Below, piece after piece: positions 26,382 through 35,222 of a DNA stretch of 64,000 nucleotides. The position numbers and the translations under genes are program-made. How positions within the stretch are numbered: position 1 is the first letter of the stretch; the number at the start of each line of letters is the position of its first letter. Location: NCBI GenBank assembly GCA_963771545.1, contig CAVYTX010000005.1:310001-374000 (forward strand). The letters run 5' to 3'. The notes beneath the pieces were generated by a model, which searched no databases, had not been told where the DNA came from, and worked only from the letters and a program-made list of their open reading frames with translations. Origin of the DNA: CAKZLS01 sp963771545. Lineage in GTDB: Bacteria > Pseudomonadota > Alphaproteobacteria > Rhodospirillales > Defluviicoccaceae.

Positions 26382-26630
26382 ATGTTCAAACGCATTCTGG
26401 CCGTCATCGTTCTGACCATGCTAGTCAGCTCGCCGGCCCTTGCCTTTCACTGCCCGGCGGACATGGCCAAGATCGACGCGGCCCTGGCCGAAAATCCTAA
26501 GCTTTCGCCCGAGCAGCTCGACGAGGTAAAGGCCCTTCGCGCGGAAGGCGAGGCCCTCCACAAGGCTGGCGACCACACTCAATCGGTCGAAGTCCTCGCC
26601 GAGGCCATGGCGATCCTGGGGATAAAGTAG
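26382..26630 (+). CDS. small secreted helical protein (unknown function)
   Basis: 82 residues. A clear signal peptide (MFKRILAVIVLTMLVSSPALA, cleavage after ALA) precedes a short helical mature part beginning FHCPADMAKIDAALA, with a heptad-like Ala/Leu/Glu pattern and no further Cys. GGGAGA lies just upstream of the ATG at 26382. It sits between cca and hemF, convergent with hemF. A similar class of HCPADM-starting secreted proteins exists in related bacteria; role unknown. Confidence 0.8.
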   Translation: MFKRILAVIVLTMLVSSPALAFHCPADMAKIDAALAENPKLSPEQLDEVKALRAEGEALHKAGDHTQSVEVLAEAMAILGIK

Positions 26631-26645
26631 GAACGCTCGATACAA

Positions 26646-27488
26646 TTAGGGCCAAGCGACTTCCGGCGGCAGCGACATGAAGATCGCCTCGACGTTGCCG
26701 CCGGTCTGGAGACCGAACAGCGTGCCCCGGTCATAGAGCAGATTGAACTCCACGTAACGCCCGCGCTTCACAAGCTGATCGCGCTTCTGCGCTTCCGACC
26801 AGGGTTCGTTCATTTGGCGGCGAATGATGGCGGGGAAGACCTGAAGAAACGCACGCCCGACGTCTTGGACGAATGCGAAATCGGCGTTCCAGTCGCCTGA
26901 GTTCAGATTGTCGAAGAAGATCCCGCCGACACCGCGCGGTTCGTTGCGATGGGGAAGGAAGAAGTACTCGTCGCACCACGCCTTGAACCGAGGATAATCG
27001 GCGACGGCATGGGCGTCGCACGCCGCGCGCAGCGCCGCATGAAAGGCGTTGGTGTCGTCTTCGTCCGGATAGACCGGTGTCATGTCGGCGCCGCCGCCAA
27101 ACCAGGTGCTGGAGGTCACGACCAACCGGGTGTTCATGTGCGCGGCCGGCACCAGCGGCGAGCGGGGGTGCACGACGACCGATATTCCCGAAGCCCAGAA
27201 CCGCGGGTCCTCGGCCGCGCCCGGAATCTTTGCGCGCAACTCGTCGCTGAAAACGCCCTCCACGGTCGAGACGTTGACCCCCGCTTTCTCGAGAACCCGG
27301 CCGCGCATCAACGCCATCGTTCCGCCGCCCCCGCCCTCCCGCCGCCACGGCTTGAATTCGAAGCGGCCGGCCTGACGCGCTCCGGATCCTTCATCCTCGA
27401 CCGCTTTAAAAGCGCCGACCAGGCGGTCCCGCAACGACTCGAACCAGGTAACCGCGCTCGCCCGACGGACGTGATCGAAACCGGTCAT
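26646..27488 (-). CDS. hemF: oxygen-dependent coproporphyrinogen III oxidase
   Basis: Oxidative decarboxylation of coproporphyrinogen III to protoporphyrinogen IX in haem synthesis, O2-dependent and cytoplasmic. 280 residues. Diagnostic stretches include GGGTMALMRG near residue 55, SVVVHPRSPLVPAAHMNTR near 105, WFGGGADMTPVYPDEDD near 130 and the C-terminal RGRYVEFNLLYDRGTLFGLQTGGNVEAIFMSLPP. Its ATG overlaps the trmL stop by 4 bp, so the two form an operon. The encoded haem pathway step would serve the cytochrome genes next door. No Irr box was seen in its promoter region. Confidence 0.97.
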   Translation of the reverse strand: MTGFDHVRRASAVTWFESLRDRLVGAFKAVEDEGSGARQAGRFEFKPWRREGGGGGTMALMRGRVLEKAGVNVSTVEGVFSDELRAKIPGAAEDPRFWASGISVVVHPRSPLVPAAHMNTRLVVTSSTWFGGGADMTPVYPDEDDTNAFHAALRAACDAHAVADYPRFKAWCDEYFFLPHRNEPRGVGGIFFDNLNSGDWNADFAFVQDVGRAFLQVFPAIIRRQMNEPWSEAQKRDQLVKRGRYVEFNLLYDRGTLFGLQTGGNVEAIFMSLPPEVAWP

Positions 27489-27955
27489 TCGGAGGACACC
27501 CCGAGGGCGCCGGTTTGCCGAAGGGCTTCTCCCAGCACCATGGCGACGGCGACGGCGACATTGAGCGAGCGGCTTCCCGGCGTCATGGGCACGAGAATGC
27601 GGGCATCAACCGCGGCATGAACGGTATCCGGAACGCCACCGCTCTCGCGCCCAACCATCAAGACGTCCCCGGGCAGGAACCGGAAATCGGTATAGGGTAG
27701 CTCGGCCCGGGTCGTCAGCAGCACCAGCCGGCCTTCGGCGTCCTGCCCTCGAGCGCCCCTGAACAAGTCCCACGACGAATGCTGGTTGAGCACGAGCTTG
27801 TCCAGATAGTCCATGCCGGCGCGGCGAAGTTGCCGGTCGCCGAGAAGAAAGCCGCACGGCTCGATCAGATCCACGGCCACGCCCAGACACGCGGCCATGC
27901 GCATGATGGCGCCGGCGTTTTGCGGGATATCGGGCTCAAACAAGGCGACACGCAC
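27485..27955 (-). CDS. trmL: tRNA (cytidine(34)-2'-O)-methyltransferase TrmL
   Basis: SPOUT-class enzyme that 2'-O-methylates the wobble base of certain leucine tRNAs. 156 residues, standard length. Seen in the sequence: the N-terminal ALFEPDIPQNAGAIMRMAACLGVAVDLIEPCGF, the middle GRESGGVPDTVHAAVD and the C-terminal knot MTPGSRSLNVAVAVAMVLGEALRQ. First gene of the trmL-hemF pair, divergent from petABC across a 302-bp gap. Confidence 0.96.
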   Translation of the reverse strand: MRVALFEPDIPQNAGAIMRMAACLGVAVDLIEPCGFLLGDRQLRRAGMDYLDKLVLNQHSSWDLFRGARGQDAEGRLVLLTTRAELPYTDFRFLPGDVLMVGRESGGVPDTVHAAVDARILVPMTPGSRSLNVAVAVAMVLGEALRQTGALGVSSE

Positions 27956-28257
27956 GGGCGGGTCACGCCGAACACGATACGAAGGATTGGCACATAAGAT
28001 GTTTCCGTTTTGCGGCCGTTATAATATACCCCCTTCGGGCGGCAGATGCATCCGCGGTCGCACGCGACGGTAGAAGTCGCCCGCAATGAAGGGAACACAA
28101 CATGTACAAAGGCTTAATTGCAAGTTTCGGGCGTTGATTTCGGTTTGGAAATCCGGCTATTTTGCGCTGCATCATTTCGCGCTGTTCCTAGGTTACGGAT
28201 CGGCGCCGATCATGGTGTTGAGCCCGTCCGTTCGCGAAGACCAAGAAAGGAATTCCC
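27956..28257. promoter_or_regulatory. divergent promoter region, trmL-hemF / petABC
   Basis: 302 bp without a supported gene. A TATAAT hexamer is at 28020-28025 on the plus strand, and the same stretch reads TATTAT on the minus strand, so it may serve either direction, but no good -35 partner at 17 bp was found. The petA ribosome site AAGGAA lies just before 28258. Confidence 0.4.
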
Positions 28258-28812
28258 ATGGCAGACACGGCATCGACCTCTCCGGAAAACGTAGACGATG
28301 GAGAAACCCGGCGCGATTTTCTGCTCATCGCGACCTGCACCGTCGGGGTCGTTGGTACCGCCTTGGCGGTCTGGCCGTTCATCGACACCATGAACCCGGC
28401 CGCGGACACGCTGGCGTTGGCGAGCACCGGTGTCGATATCTCCGCCATCGAGGAAGGACAAGCCATCACGGTGGTGTGGCGCGGCAAGCCGGTATTCATT
28501 CGCCACCGCACCCCGACCGAAATCGAGGAAGCCGAATCGGTGCCGCTCGACGCGTTGCCGGATCCCGAGGCCGACGCGGCGCGGGTCGAAAAACCGGAGT
28601 GGCTGGTGCTGATCGGGGTCTGCACCCATCTCGGCTGTATTCCGCTTGGTCAGAAACCGGGCGATCCCAAGGGCGACTTTGGCGGGTGGTTCTGCCCGTG
28701 CCACGGCTCGCACTACGATACGTCTGGCAGAATCCGCAAAGGGCCGGCCCCGGAAAATCTTGCGGTACCCCCTTATGAATTTTCCGATGACACCACAATC
28801 ATGATCGGCTGA
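28258..28812 (+). CDS. petA: ubiquinol-cytochrome c reductase Rieske iron-sulfur subunit
   Basis: [2Fe-2S] subunit of the bc1 complex that takes the first electron from ubiquinol and passes it to cytochrome c1. 184 residues. The N-terminus has a Tat-like TRRDF motif before a single TM anchor (about 21-45). Cluster ligands are in C122-T-H124-L-G-C127 and C146-P-C148-H149-G-S, with the disulfide pair C127/C148 present. AAAGGAA lies ahead of the ATG. First gene of petABC. Confidence 0.98.
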   Translation: MADTASTSPENVDDGETRRDFLLIATCTVGVVGTALAVWPFIDTMNPAADTLALASTGVDISAIEEGQAITVVWRGKPVFIRHRTPTEIEEAESVPLDALPDPEADAARVEKPEWLVLIGVCTHLGCIPLGQKPGDPKGDFGGWFCPCHGSHYDTSGRIRKGPAPENLAVPPYEFSDDTTIMIG

Positions 28813-28823
28813 GGAGCGCAACC

Positions 28824-30110
28824 ATGGCTGCTAAAACGTGGAAAAATCCTGTGGTGGCGTGGATCGACGAACGTCTGCCGATCTTTTCGATGATGAATGC
28901 CGAACTGGTCGACTATCCGACACCGAGGAACCTGAACTACTGGTGGAACTTCGGATCACTGGCCGGAATTGTGCTGATCGTCATGATCGCCACCGGCATT
29001 TTCCTGGCGATGCAATACACCGCCCATGTGGACATGGCTTTTGAGAGCGTCGAACGCATCGTTCGCGACGTCAATTACGGCTGGTTGATGCGCAACTTGC
29101 ATATGAACGGCGGCACCATGTTCTTCATCGTCGTCTACATTCACCTATTCCGCGGCCTCTATTACGGCTCCTACAAGTCTCCGCGCGAGGTTCTTTGGAT
29201 TATCGGTGTGTTCATTCTGCTGGCGATGATGGCCACGGCGTTCATGGGCTACGTGCTTCCCTGGGGCCAGATGAGCTTCTGGGGCGCCACCGTGATAACC
29301 AACCTGTTCTCGGCGGTTCCGATCGTGGGTGAATCGATCGTCACGTGGCTGTGGGGCGGTTTCTCGGTGGCCAACCCGACCCTGAACCGGTTTTACGCCC
29401 TCCACTACCTAATGCCGTTTATCATCTTTGCCCTGGTATTCCTGCACCTCTGGGCGCTGCACGTGAAGAAATCCAATAATCCGTTGGGCATCGATATCAA
29501 GGGACCGCAGGACACCATCCCGTTCACTCCCTACTATACGGCCAAGGACGCATTCGGGCTCGGCATCTTCCTGATCGTCTATTTGTTCTTTGTCTTCTTC
29601 GCGCCCGACTTCTTCGGAGAGCCGGACAACTACATCAAGGCCAACCCGCTGCAAACACCGCCGCACATCGTGCCGGAATGGTACTTCCTTCCGTTTTACG
29701 CCATCCTGAGGGCATGGACGGCCGACTTTATCCTGTATTGGCCGATATCGTGGCTGATGTCGGCGAAGCTGGCGGGCGTCATCGCCATGTTCGCTTCGAT
29801 CCTGATCCTGCTGTTCCTGCCGTGGCTGGATCGCTCTCCGGTACGAAGCGCGCGGTTCCGGCCCATCTATAAACAATTCTTCTGGATTTTCCTGGCCGAC
29901 TGCATCTTGCTCGGCTACATCGGTGGTAAGCCGGCGGAAGGGATCTACATTCCGATCGGCCAAGCCGCGATGACCTACTATTTCGCCCACTTTCTGATCA
30001 TCGTCCCGGTGCTCGGATTTTTCGAGAAACCGAAGCCGTTGCCCGCGAGCATCAGCGCCTCGGTGACTAAGGCGCCGGTCGGTGAAACCCCGACTGCACC
30101 AGCGGAATAG
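28824..30110 (+). CDS. petB: cytochrome b of the bc1 complex
   Basis: Integral membrane subunit carrying haems bL and bH and both quinone sites. 428 residues, with eight TM helices expected. Visible are the HMNGGTMFFIVVYIHLFRGLYYGS helix with haem-ligand His residues, the Qo-site segment ALPWGQMSFWGATVITNL-type around residue 140-155, a LHLWALHVKKSNNPLG helix end and the Qo PEWY motif (IVPEWYFLPFYAILR) near residue 280. The C-terminus extends about 30 polar residues beyond the last helix, ending in a Pro/Thr-rich tail. 11 bp after petA. Confidence 0.98.
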   Translation: MAAKTWKNPVVAWIDERLPIFSMMNAELVDYPTPRNLNYWWNFGSLAGIVLIVMIATGIFLAMQYTAHVDMAFESVERIVRDVNYGWLMRNLHMNGGTMFFIVVYIHLFRGLYYGSYKSPREVLWIIGVFILLAMMATAFMGYVLPWGQMSFWGATVITNLFSAVPIVGESIVTWLWGGFSVANPTLNRFYALHYLMPFIIFALVFLHLWALHVKKSNNPLGIDIKGPQDTIPFTPYYTAKDAFGLGIFLIVYLFFVFFAPDFFGEPDNYIKANPLQTPPHIVPEWYFLPFYAILRAWTADFILYWPISWLMSAKLAGVIAMFASILILLFLPWLDRSPVRSARFRPIYKQFFWIFLADCILLGYIGGKPAEGIYIPIGQAAMTYYFAHFLIIVPVLGFFEKPKPLPASISASVTKAPVGETPTAPAE

Positions 30111-30121
30111 GAGGCCGCGCC

Positions 30122-30877
30122 ATGCGAAATACTGTTGTTGCCGCCGCCGTCCTTGCCGCGTTTTCCGGTTCCGCCATGGCCGCCGAAACGCCGACGCCTC
30201 CGGCGCAGGACTGGAGTTTCTCCGGCTTGTTCGGAACCTTCGACCGGGCATCCACCCAACGGGGCTTTAGTGTCTACAAGCAGGTATGCTCGAATTGCCA
30301 TTCGTTGAGCTTCGTCGCCTATCGCAATCTCGAGGCCATCGGCTTTACGCCGGACCAAGTCCAGGAAATCGCGTCCGAATACGAGATCCAGGACTGCTGC
30401 ACCGACGATGGCGAACCATTTGATCGGCAAGCCAAGCCCTCGGATCGCTTCGTCCAACCCTTCCCCAACGAACAGGCGGCGCGATCCGCCAACAACGGCG
30501 CCCTGCCGCCCGATCTGTCGCTGATCGCCAAGGCCCGTGCCGGCGGACCTGATTATTTATTTGGGCTGCTCACGGGTTACCAGGAGGAACCGCCCGAAGG
30601 CGTCGAGTTGATGGAGGGAATGCATTTTAACAATTACTTCCCCGGTCACCAGATCGCCATGGCGCCACCGCTTTACGGTGATGATGTGGAATTCGCCGAC
30701 GGCACGGAAGCGACCGTCGAACAGGAAGCTAGGGATGTTACATCGTTCTTGACTTGGGCGGCCTCACCGGAACTGGAGGTGCGAAAGCGCATGGGGGTCA
30801 AGGTGCTTCTATTCCTGATCGTGTTCACCGCCATGCTGTACGTCGTAAAGCGCAAAATCTGGTCGGATCTGCACTGA
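30122..30877 (+). CDS. petC: cytochrome c1 of the bc1 complex
   Basis: Membrane-anchored periplasmic c-type cytochrome that receives electrons from the Rieske protein. 251 residues. Signal peptide MRNTVVAAAVLAAFSGSAMAA; haem-binding C56-S-N-C59-H60; the ARAGGPDYLFGLLTGY and NNYFPGHQIAMAPPL segments, the latter with the axial Met; and a C-terminal TM anchor (KVLLFLIVFTAMLYVVKRKIW). Last gene of petABC, 11 bp after petB. Confidence 0.98.
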   Translation: MRNTVVAAAVLAAFSGSAMAAETPTPPAQDWSFSGLFGTFDRASTQRGFSVYKQVCSNCHSLSFVAYRNLEAIGFTPDQVQEIASEYEIQDCCTDDGEPFDRQAKPSDRFVQPFPNEQAARSANNGALPPDLSLIAKARAGGPDYLFGLLTGYQEEPPEGVELMEGMHFNNYFPGHQIAMAPPLYGDDVEFADGTEATVEQEARDVTSFLTWAASPELEVRKRMGVKVLLFLIVFTAMLYVVKRKIWSDLH

Positions 30878-30898
30878 CGGTCAATTGGCTCGCATCCA

Positions 30899-30933
30899 TA
30901 AAAAAACGGCCCCGCCGCGAGACCGGGGCCGTT
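30899..30933 (-). terminator. rho-independent terminator of the small cytochrome c gene
   Basis: Perfect 9-bp stem AACGGCCCC (30905-30913) / GGGGCCGTT (30925-30933) with an 11-base loop. On the minus strand the stem runs into seven or more T residues (the A-run 30898-30906 on the plus strand), so it terminates the gene at 30956-31354. On the plus strand the T-tail is missing, so it would stop petABC only weakly. Confidence 0.88.
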
Positions 30934-30955
30934 ACGTTGACAGTGATCGTTGGTA

Positions 30956-31354
30956 TTAGTTGTTTTCGGCGCCCTGCTTGACCCAACCTCGAATGATGCG
31001 CTGCTGCGCCTTGAGCAAGGGTCTCTGGTTGTGGGGCATCTGAACCTGGGCGCGGCCTTCGATGAGAACGTCTAGATTGCTGGTCAACGGCTCTCCGGGA
31101 ACAACAATCGGTCCGTGCTTGGTACCCTTCATCAAACCTTCGTAGGTGCTCAGATCAAGGCCGCTCGCCTTGTAGCCGGCGCCGCCCGGCTGGTGACATT
31201 CCACGCACCGGCTCGCGAGGATGGGGTAAACGTCCAGCTGATAGCTGACCTCTTCCTCGGCCGCGCGAGCGTGCTGCGCCCAACACGCGCCGGTAACAAT
31301 TGCCGCGGAGAAAGCGCCAACCAAGAACGTGGCGGATTTGGTTTTTTCGGTCAT
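30956..31354 (-). CDS. small periplasmic c-type cytochrome (PSCyt1-like domain)
   Basis: 132 residues. A signal peptide (about 1-31, ending ARA) is followed by one haem site C50-V-E-C53-H54 inside a DVYPILASRCVECHQPGGAG motif and the GLDLSTYEGLMKGTKHGPIVVPGEP repeat-like segment typical of the planctomycete-type cytochrome c domain. M106 (VQMPHN) is a plausible axial ligand. GGGGGAG lies upstream of the ATG. Convergent with petC and closed by its own terminator. Probably an electron carrier near the bc1 complex; its partner oxidase is not in the window. Confidence 0.85.
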   Translation of the reverse strand: MTEKTKSATFLVGAFSAAIVTGACWAQHARAAEEEVSYQLDVYPILASRCVECHQPGGAGYKASGLDLSTYEGLMKGTKHGPIVVPGEPLTSNLDVLIEGRAQVQMPHNQRPLLKAQQRIIRGWVKQGAENN

Positions 31355-31492
31355 TTTCGTATCTCCCCCTTGGCATGGTTTTCGGCGGTTGGTTCGCTAA
31401 GTCGCCATCTCCTGAAGTTTAGCACTTGCGGTGGAATTTCCAACCTCGATCAACGCCGATCGACGAGATGGATCGTTATTGCGATGGGCGCG

Positions 31493-33595
31493 CTATCGCA
31501 TCGCCGCCGCGATGTTGCCGCCGTCCACGGTCAACACCGCCGCCGTTGTGTTGCGGTCGAGCGCCAGATGAACGAAGGCTTGGGCCACGTCGGCGGCGGT
31601 CACCTCGCGGCCCAACAGATTTCCGGCCATATAGTCCCTCTCGCTGACACCGCGCGCCTTGGAGCGGCTCGCCACCATCTCGTCGGTCAGCAAACCCGAG
31701 CGTATCCGGTCGGCGTTGACGGCGGATGCGCGAATACCGTCCTTGCCGTAGTCGATGGCGTACTGGCGCATCAGGGCCAGCGCCGCCGCCTTGGGCAGGC
31801 CATAGGGGCCGAAGTCGGGCCCCGGGTTGACGGCCTGTTTCGAGGCATTGAACAGGAGGCATCCGCCGGTCCCCTGAGCGGTCATGATCCTGACGGCGTT
31901 GCGCGCCACCGTCTGATGGGCCCAGAAATTGAGCTCGAAGCTGTCGCGCAGAACTTGGTCCGAAACTTCGCCGATTCGTCCCTGCCAGGCGGCGCCGGCG
32001 TTGGACACGACGATATCGACACCGCCGAAAATCCCCGCGATTCGATCGAATGCCTCTCGCACGGCGGTGGAGTCCGTGACATCGCACCCAATACCCACAC
32101 CGCCCACCTGGGCGGCCACCGTTTCCGCCGCGCCGCCGTCCAGGTCCAGCACCGCCACTTCGCCGCCCTCGGCCCGAAACGCGGTGGCGCAAGCGGCCCC
32201 GATCCCCGACGCGCCGCCGGTGATCACCGCCACGTGGCGGGCGAGCGGTTTTTCGGCGCCCTTGCCCAGCTTCGCCTGCTCCAGCGACCAGTATTCGATC
32301 TCGAAAATGTCCGCCTCGGAGATGACTTGGAATGCGCTCATGGCCTCGGCTGCGACGATCACCTCCACGTTGGTTTCGGCGAGGTCCGCCGCCACCTTGG
32401 CGTCCTTCTTCGAGGCGCCCAGTCCGAACAATCCGAGTCCCGGCACCAGAATCAGCCGGGGCGCGGGATCCAGTTCGGTCTTCGGCGCCGCCTGAATGGC
32501 GTTGTTGCGCGCGAAATAGGCATGATAGTCGGCCTCGTAGGCCTCAAGGGCCACCCGCGCGCCGCCGGCGAACGCGTTGAGCCTGCCGGCCTCGGGCGGC
32601 GGCGTGATCAGCGGTTTCGGTTTGGTGCGAATGACGTGATCCGGGGTCGCGGTGCCCTGCTGGCTGTAGCGGTACACATCCCCCCCGTTGACATACTCCA
32701 AGATTTCCGGTCCGGTGCGAAAGTCCAGAATCCAGCGGATCTTCTCGCCGTCCGCCCGGTCAAGCGCGGCGAGACCGCGCAAGATGGGCGCCACATCGCT
32801 CACAGGTGCGATTCGCTCCGGCAAGGACACGGGCGTGAGCGATTTGGGCCGCGATTTGCCAATTCCCCGGGGCAGCGGCACCCCCGCCACCGACGCGCGG
32901 CCGGAACCGGCGATCCGCTGCTCGGCCAAGGTCACCTTGTCGATCATGCGCCGGTACGCTTCCCGGGTGCTCTCGCCGAAAGTGAAGATACCGTGCTTGA
33001 GCAGGATCAACCCTTCCACATCCGGGTTCTCCCGGTAGACCTCCATGGCCCTCTTGGCCAGCGCGAACCCGGGCATGATGTAAGGGACGTAACCCATGGA
33101 GTCGCCATACACATCCCTGCATAGATCGTCGCCGTCCGGCTGATCGGTCAGCGCCAGAACCGCGTTGGAATGGGTGTGATCGATAAACTTGTGGGGCAAA
33201 AAGGCATGGAGCAGCGTCTCCACCGAGGGGTTGGGCGAAGTGGAGTCCAAGAGGTTGCATCTCTGAGCGTTGACCATGTCCTCGTCGCTCAAACTATCTC
33301 GGCCGGCGAGCTTCAGCAGTGGCTCCAGGCGAACCGCCGGCAGCCCGGCCGGCTCTATGGCGCCCATGTCCCAGCCACTTCCCTTGACGCACAGCACGCC
33401 CACCTCATCTCCGGCAAGATCGGTCATTGTCGTTTTCACCGAGGTATTGCCGCCGCCGTGGATCACCAGCCTTGGTTCCGAGCCGAGCAGCCGGGTCGTA
33501 TAGGTTCTGAGCGCGAGGTCGCGATTGACGCCCTGGCCCGCGTAATGTTCCACCGCCGCTTCCGCGTCCCTGTCGGACCAACCGTTTTCCATCAT
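31493..33595 (-). CDS. bifunctional class II aldolase / short-chain dehydrogenase
   Basis: 700-residue fusion. The N-terminal half (about 20-400) is a class II (RhaD/FucA-like) aldolase with the HTHSNAVLAL metal-site segment and LILLKHGIFTFG; the C-terminal half (about 440-700) is an SDR with Rossmann motif AVITGGASGIG, and YGLPKAAALAL holding the catalytic Tyr-x-x-x-Lys. The closest named families are RhaD/RhaE-type L-rhamnose catabolism proteins, giving glycolaldehyde-type cleavage plus aldehyde oxidation or reduction. No rhamnose kinase or isomerase is nearby, so the true sugar is unknown. GAGGAG precedes a double ATG at 33592-33595. Confidence 0.9.
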   Translation of the reverse strand: MMENGWSDRDAEAAVEHYAGQGVNRDLALRTYTTRLLGSEPRLVIHGGGNTSVKTTMTDLAGDEVGVLCVKGSGWDMGAIEPAGLPAVRLEPLLKLAGRDSLSDEDMVNAQRCNLLDSTSPNPSVETLLHAFLPHKFIDHTHSNAVLALTDQPDGDDLCRDVYGDSMGYVPYIMPGFALAKRAMEVYRENPDVEGLILLKHGIFTFGESTREAYRRMIDKVTLAEQRIAGSGRASVAGVPLPRGIGKSRPKSLTPVSLPERIAPVSDVAPILRGLAALDRADGEKIRWILDFRTGPEILEYVNGGDVYRYSQQGTATPDHVIRTKPKPLITPPPEAGRLNAFAGGARVALEAYEADYHAYFARNNAIQAAPKTELDPAPRLILVPGLGLFGLGASKKDAKVAADLAETNVEVIVAAEAMSAFQVISEADIFEIEYWSLEQAKLGKGAEKPLARHVAVITGGASGIGAACATAFRAEGGEVAVLDLDGGAAETVAAQVGGVGIGCDVTDSTAVREAFDRIAGIFGGVDIVVSNAGAAWQGRIGEVSDQVLRDSFELNFWAHQTVARNAVRIMTAQGTGGCLLFNASKQAVNPGPDFGPYGLPKAAALALMRQYAIDYGKDGIRASAVNADRIRSGLLTDEMVASRSKARGVSERDYMAGNLLGREVTAADVAQAFVHLALDRNTTAAVLTVDGGNIAAAMR

Positions 33596-33655
33596 CTCTC
33601 CTCGTTGTGACGCCGCTCCCTGTACGCGCCCTTTATAAGGGGGGGTGGACTGTAT

Positions 33656-34198
33656 TCACAACAGCGTCCCTTGCGCGTTCGGATAGTGCAGGGCGCCATC
33701 GGGCTGGAGTTCAGCTCCCGGCGTCAGGTGCCCGGGTTCCGTCTTGCCGGGGCCGAGAATATGAACGACGTCGTCGTCGGCCGCCACGAGGTAATCGGTA
33801 ATGATCCGGCGGTGACAGCGCCACCACAGCGTCTCCGCGCACATGATCGCACAGGTGTGATCGCCGGCCAACGACCGCAACGTCGCAAGTCCCTCGCGAA
33901 ACCCAGCTGTCAGCGCGTAGTCGGCGTAGTTGCGGAACCCGTCGTTGCGCCATAGCGGGTTCGGGGAGGGGCCTGCTTCCTCCCGACGGCCGCGCAATCC
34001 ACCGAGCGCCTTAATGTGCCGATAGCCGATGCCGGCGGAACTCAAGGCTTCGGGCAGGGTATCGGCATTGAATTGAGGATTGGCGCGGGAGCGGGGCGCC
34101 GAACGCACATCCACGAGCAAATCAACGTCGGCACCCCTCAGCAACGCGATCAACTCATCGAGCGGACGAGTGGAATGACCGATGGTGAACAGCTTCAT
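33656..34198 (-). CDS. DUF488 domain protein
   Basis: 180 residues starting MKLFTIGHSTRPLDELIALL at the ATG at 34198; the longer frame to 34414 runs back into the sirB1-like gene and is rejected. DUF488 features: DLLVDVRSAPRSRANPQFN, YRHIKALGGLRGRR, the CAETLWWRCHRRIITDYL segment with conserved Cys and His. Function unknown, proposed nucleic-acid or small-molecule binding. It lies 65 bp after the frameshifted sirB1-like gene on the same strand. Confidence 0.9.
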   Translation of the reverse strand: MKLFTIGHSTRPLDELIALLRGADVDLLVDVRSAPRSRANPQFNADTLPEALSSAGIGYRHIKALGGLRGRREEAGPSPNPLWRNDGFRNYADYALTAGFREGLATLRSLAGDHTCAIMCAETLWWRCHRRIITDYLVAADDDVVHILGPGKTEPGHLTPGAELQPDGALHYPNAQGTLL

Positions 34199-34263
34199 GA
34201 GCGGAACATGGTGGTGGCGACAGGTCGGCTCAAGCCGTTGGACAAAGGCGCCGTGCGTAAAAT

Positions 34264-35095
34264 TCAGTTGCTTTGGGAACGTAGCTTGCGAAGCAGATCC
34301 TCGATTGCATGGTGCTCGGGATCCTCGCTGGGGCGGGCGAGGTAAGTCTCCAGGGTGGTGATCGCGGATCCCACATTGCCGAGTTGGTAGTGAAGGACCG
34401 CCTGCTCCCACCACAGTTCCGTCCGCTCCGGCGCGAACAAGATCATGGTGTGGAGAATCTCGATGGCGCGCTCGAGTTTGCCGCGCCGCACGGCCCGCAG
34501 CTTGATGTTGTTCTGGAGCCGGATGAGGATGTCGCGGTTACCCACCGGCGCGTAGTGAGGCGGCGCAATTTCCGCGTCGGAGCCTTGCAGGTCCTTGAGA
34601 CGTTGCCGCAAGTCCCGCGGGCTCATCGACTCTTCCGCCGTGGAACGGATCAAAAATCGCCCGTTGCCCGCGAGCCTCGATGCGCAGTAGGAAGTGAGAG
34701 GGAAAACTCAGGCCGGAAATGTGCGATCCGTACGCCCGGGCGGCGTGGAGGTAGAGGATGCCAAGGGCGACCGGCAGGCCCTTTCGGCGGTCGATCACGT
34801 GCATCAGGTTGGCATTGCGCATGTCGTCGTAGGTTTCGGCGTCGCCTTCATAACCGAACTTGGTCACCAGAACCTTGCGCAAAGCCGCTATCTGCATCGC
34901 GACGCTAGAGGTGGCATCGGCCTGGGCGGCAATCTTTCCGGCAAGTTCCGCTAAGTGGCCGCGATAAGCGGCCGTACTGGTCTCGGGGCGATCGAGAGCC
35001 GCCAGCATCAAGGCAGTCTCGGCCAGATCGATGTCGACGTCTTCCCGGGAACCGATTTCGCACAGAGCTTCCTTCAGCTTGGACCGCTGTGACAC
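34264..35095 (-). pseudogene. SirB1-family transglutaminase-like protein, one-base frameshift
   Basis: Two overlapping frames together give a complete SirB1/TPR protein. The first (from GTG 35095, with AAAGGAG about 10 bases upstream) covers the transglutaminase-like domain up to AIFDPFHGGR; the second continues SMSPRDLRQRLKDLQ and runs through APVGNRDILIRLQNNIKLRA and a TPR-like tail to the stop at 34264. The shift lies at 34627-34639 and needs one base removed. 832 bases equal 3x277+1, as expected for a single inserted base. It is either a real mutation or a sequencing error; the sequence cannot decide. The intact protein would be about 276 residues. Confidence 0.75.
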
Positions 35096-35222
35096 GCCGG
35101 CTCGTCTCCTTTCGGTTTTCTTACCATTTTCTGGGCCGTCCGCCGCGTTTCCTATTAGACGTTGAATGGGAGACGAGGCAAGCGGCGTGAACGAATCTGA
35201 CGGCCTCTTTCCCATCCAGTCC

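Noticed and set aside
30899..30933. Terminator of petABC
   Set aside because: The T-tail is only on the minus strand, so it belongs to the convergent cytochrome gene.
31115..33124. 669-codon plus-strand frame opposite the aldolase/SDR fusion
   Set aside because: Shadow frame; the minus strand has clear domain motifs throughout.
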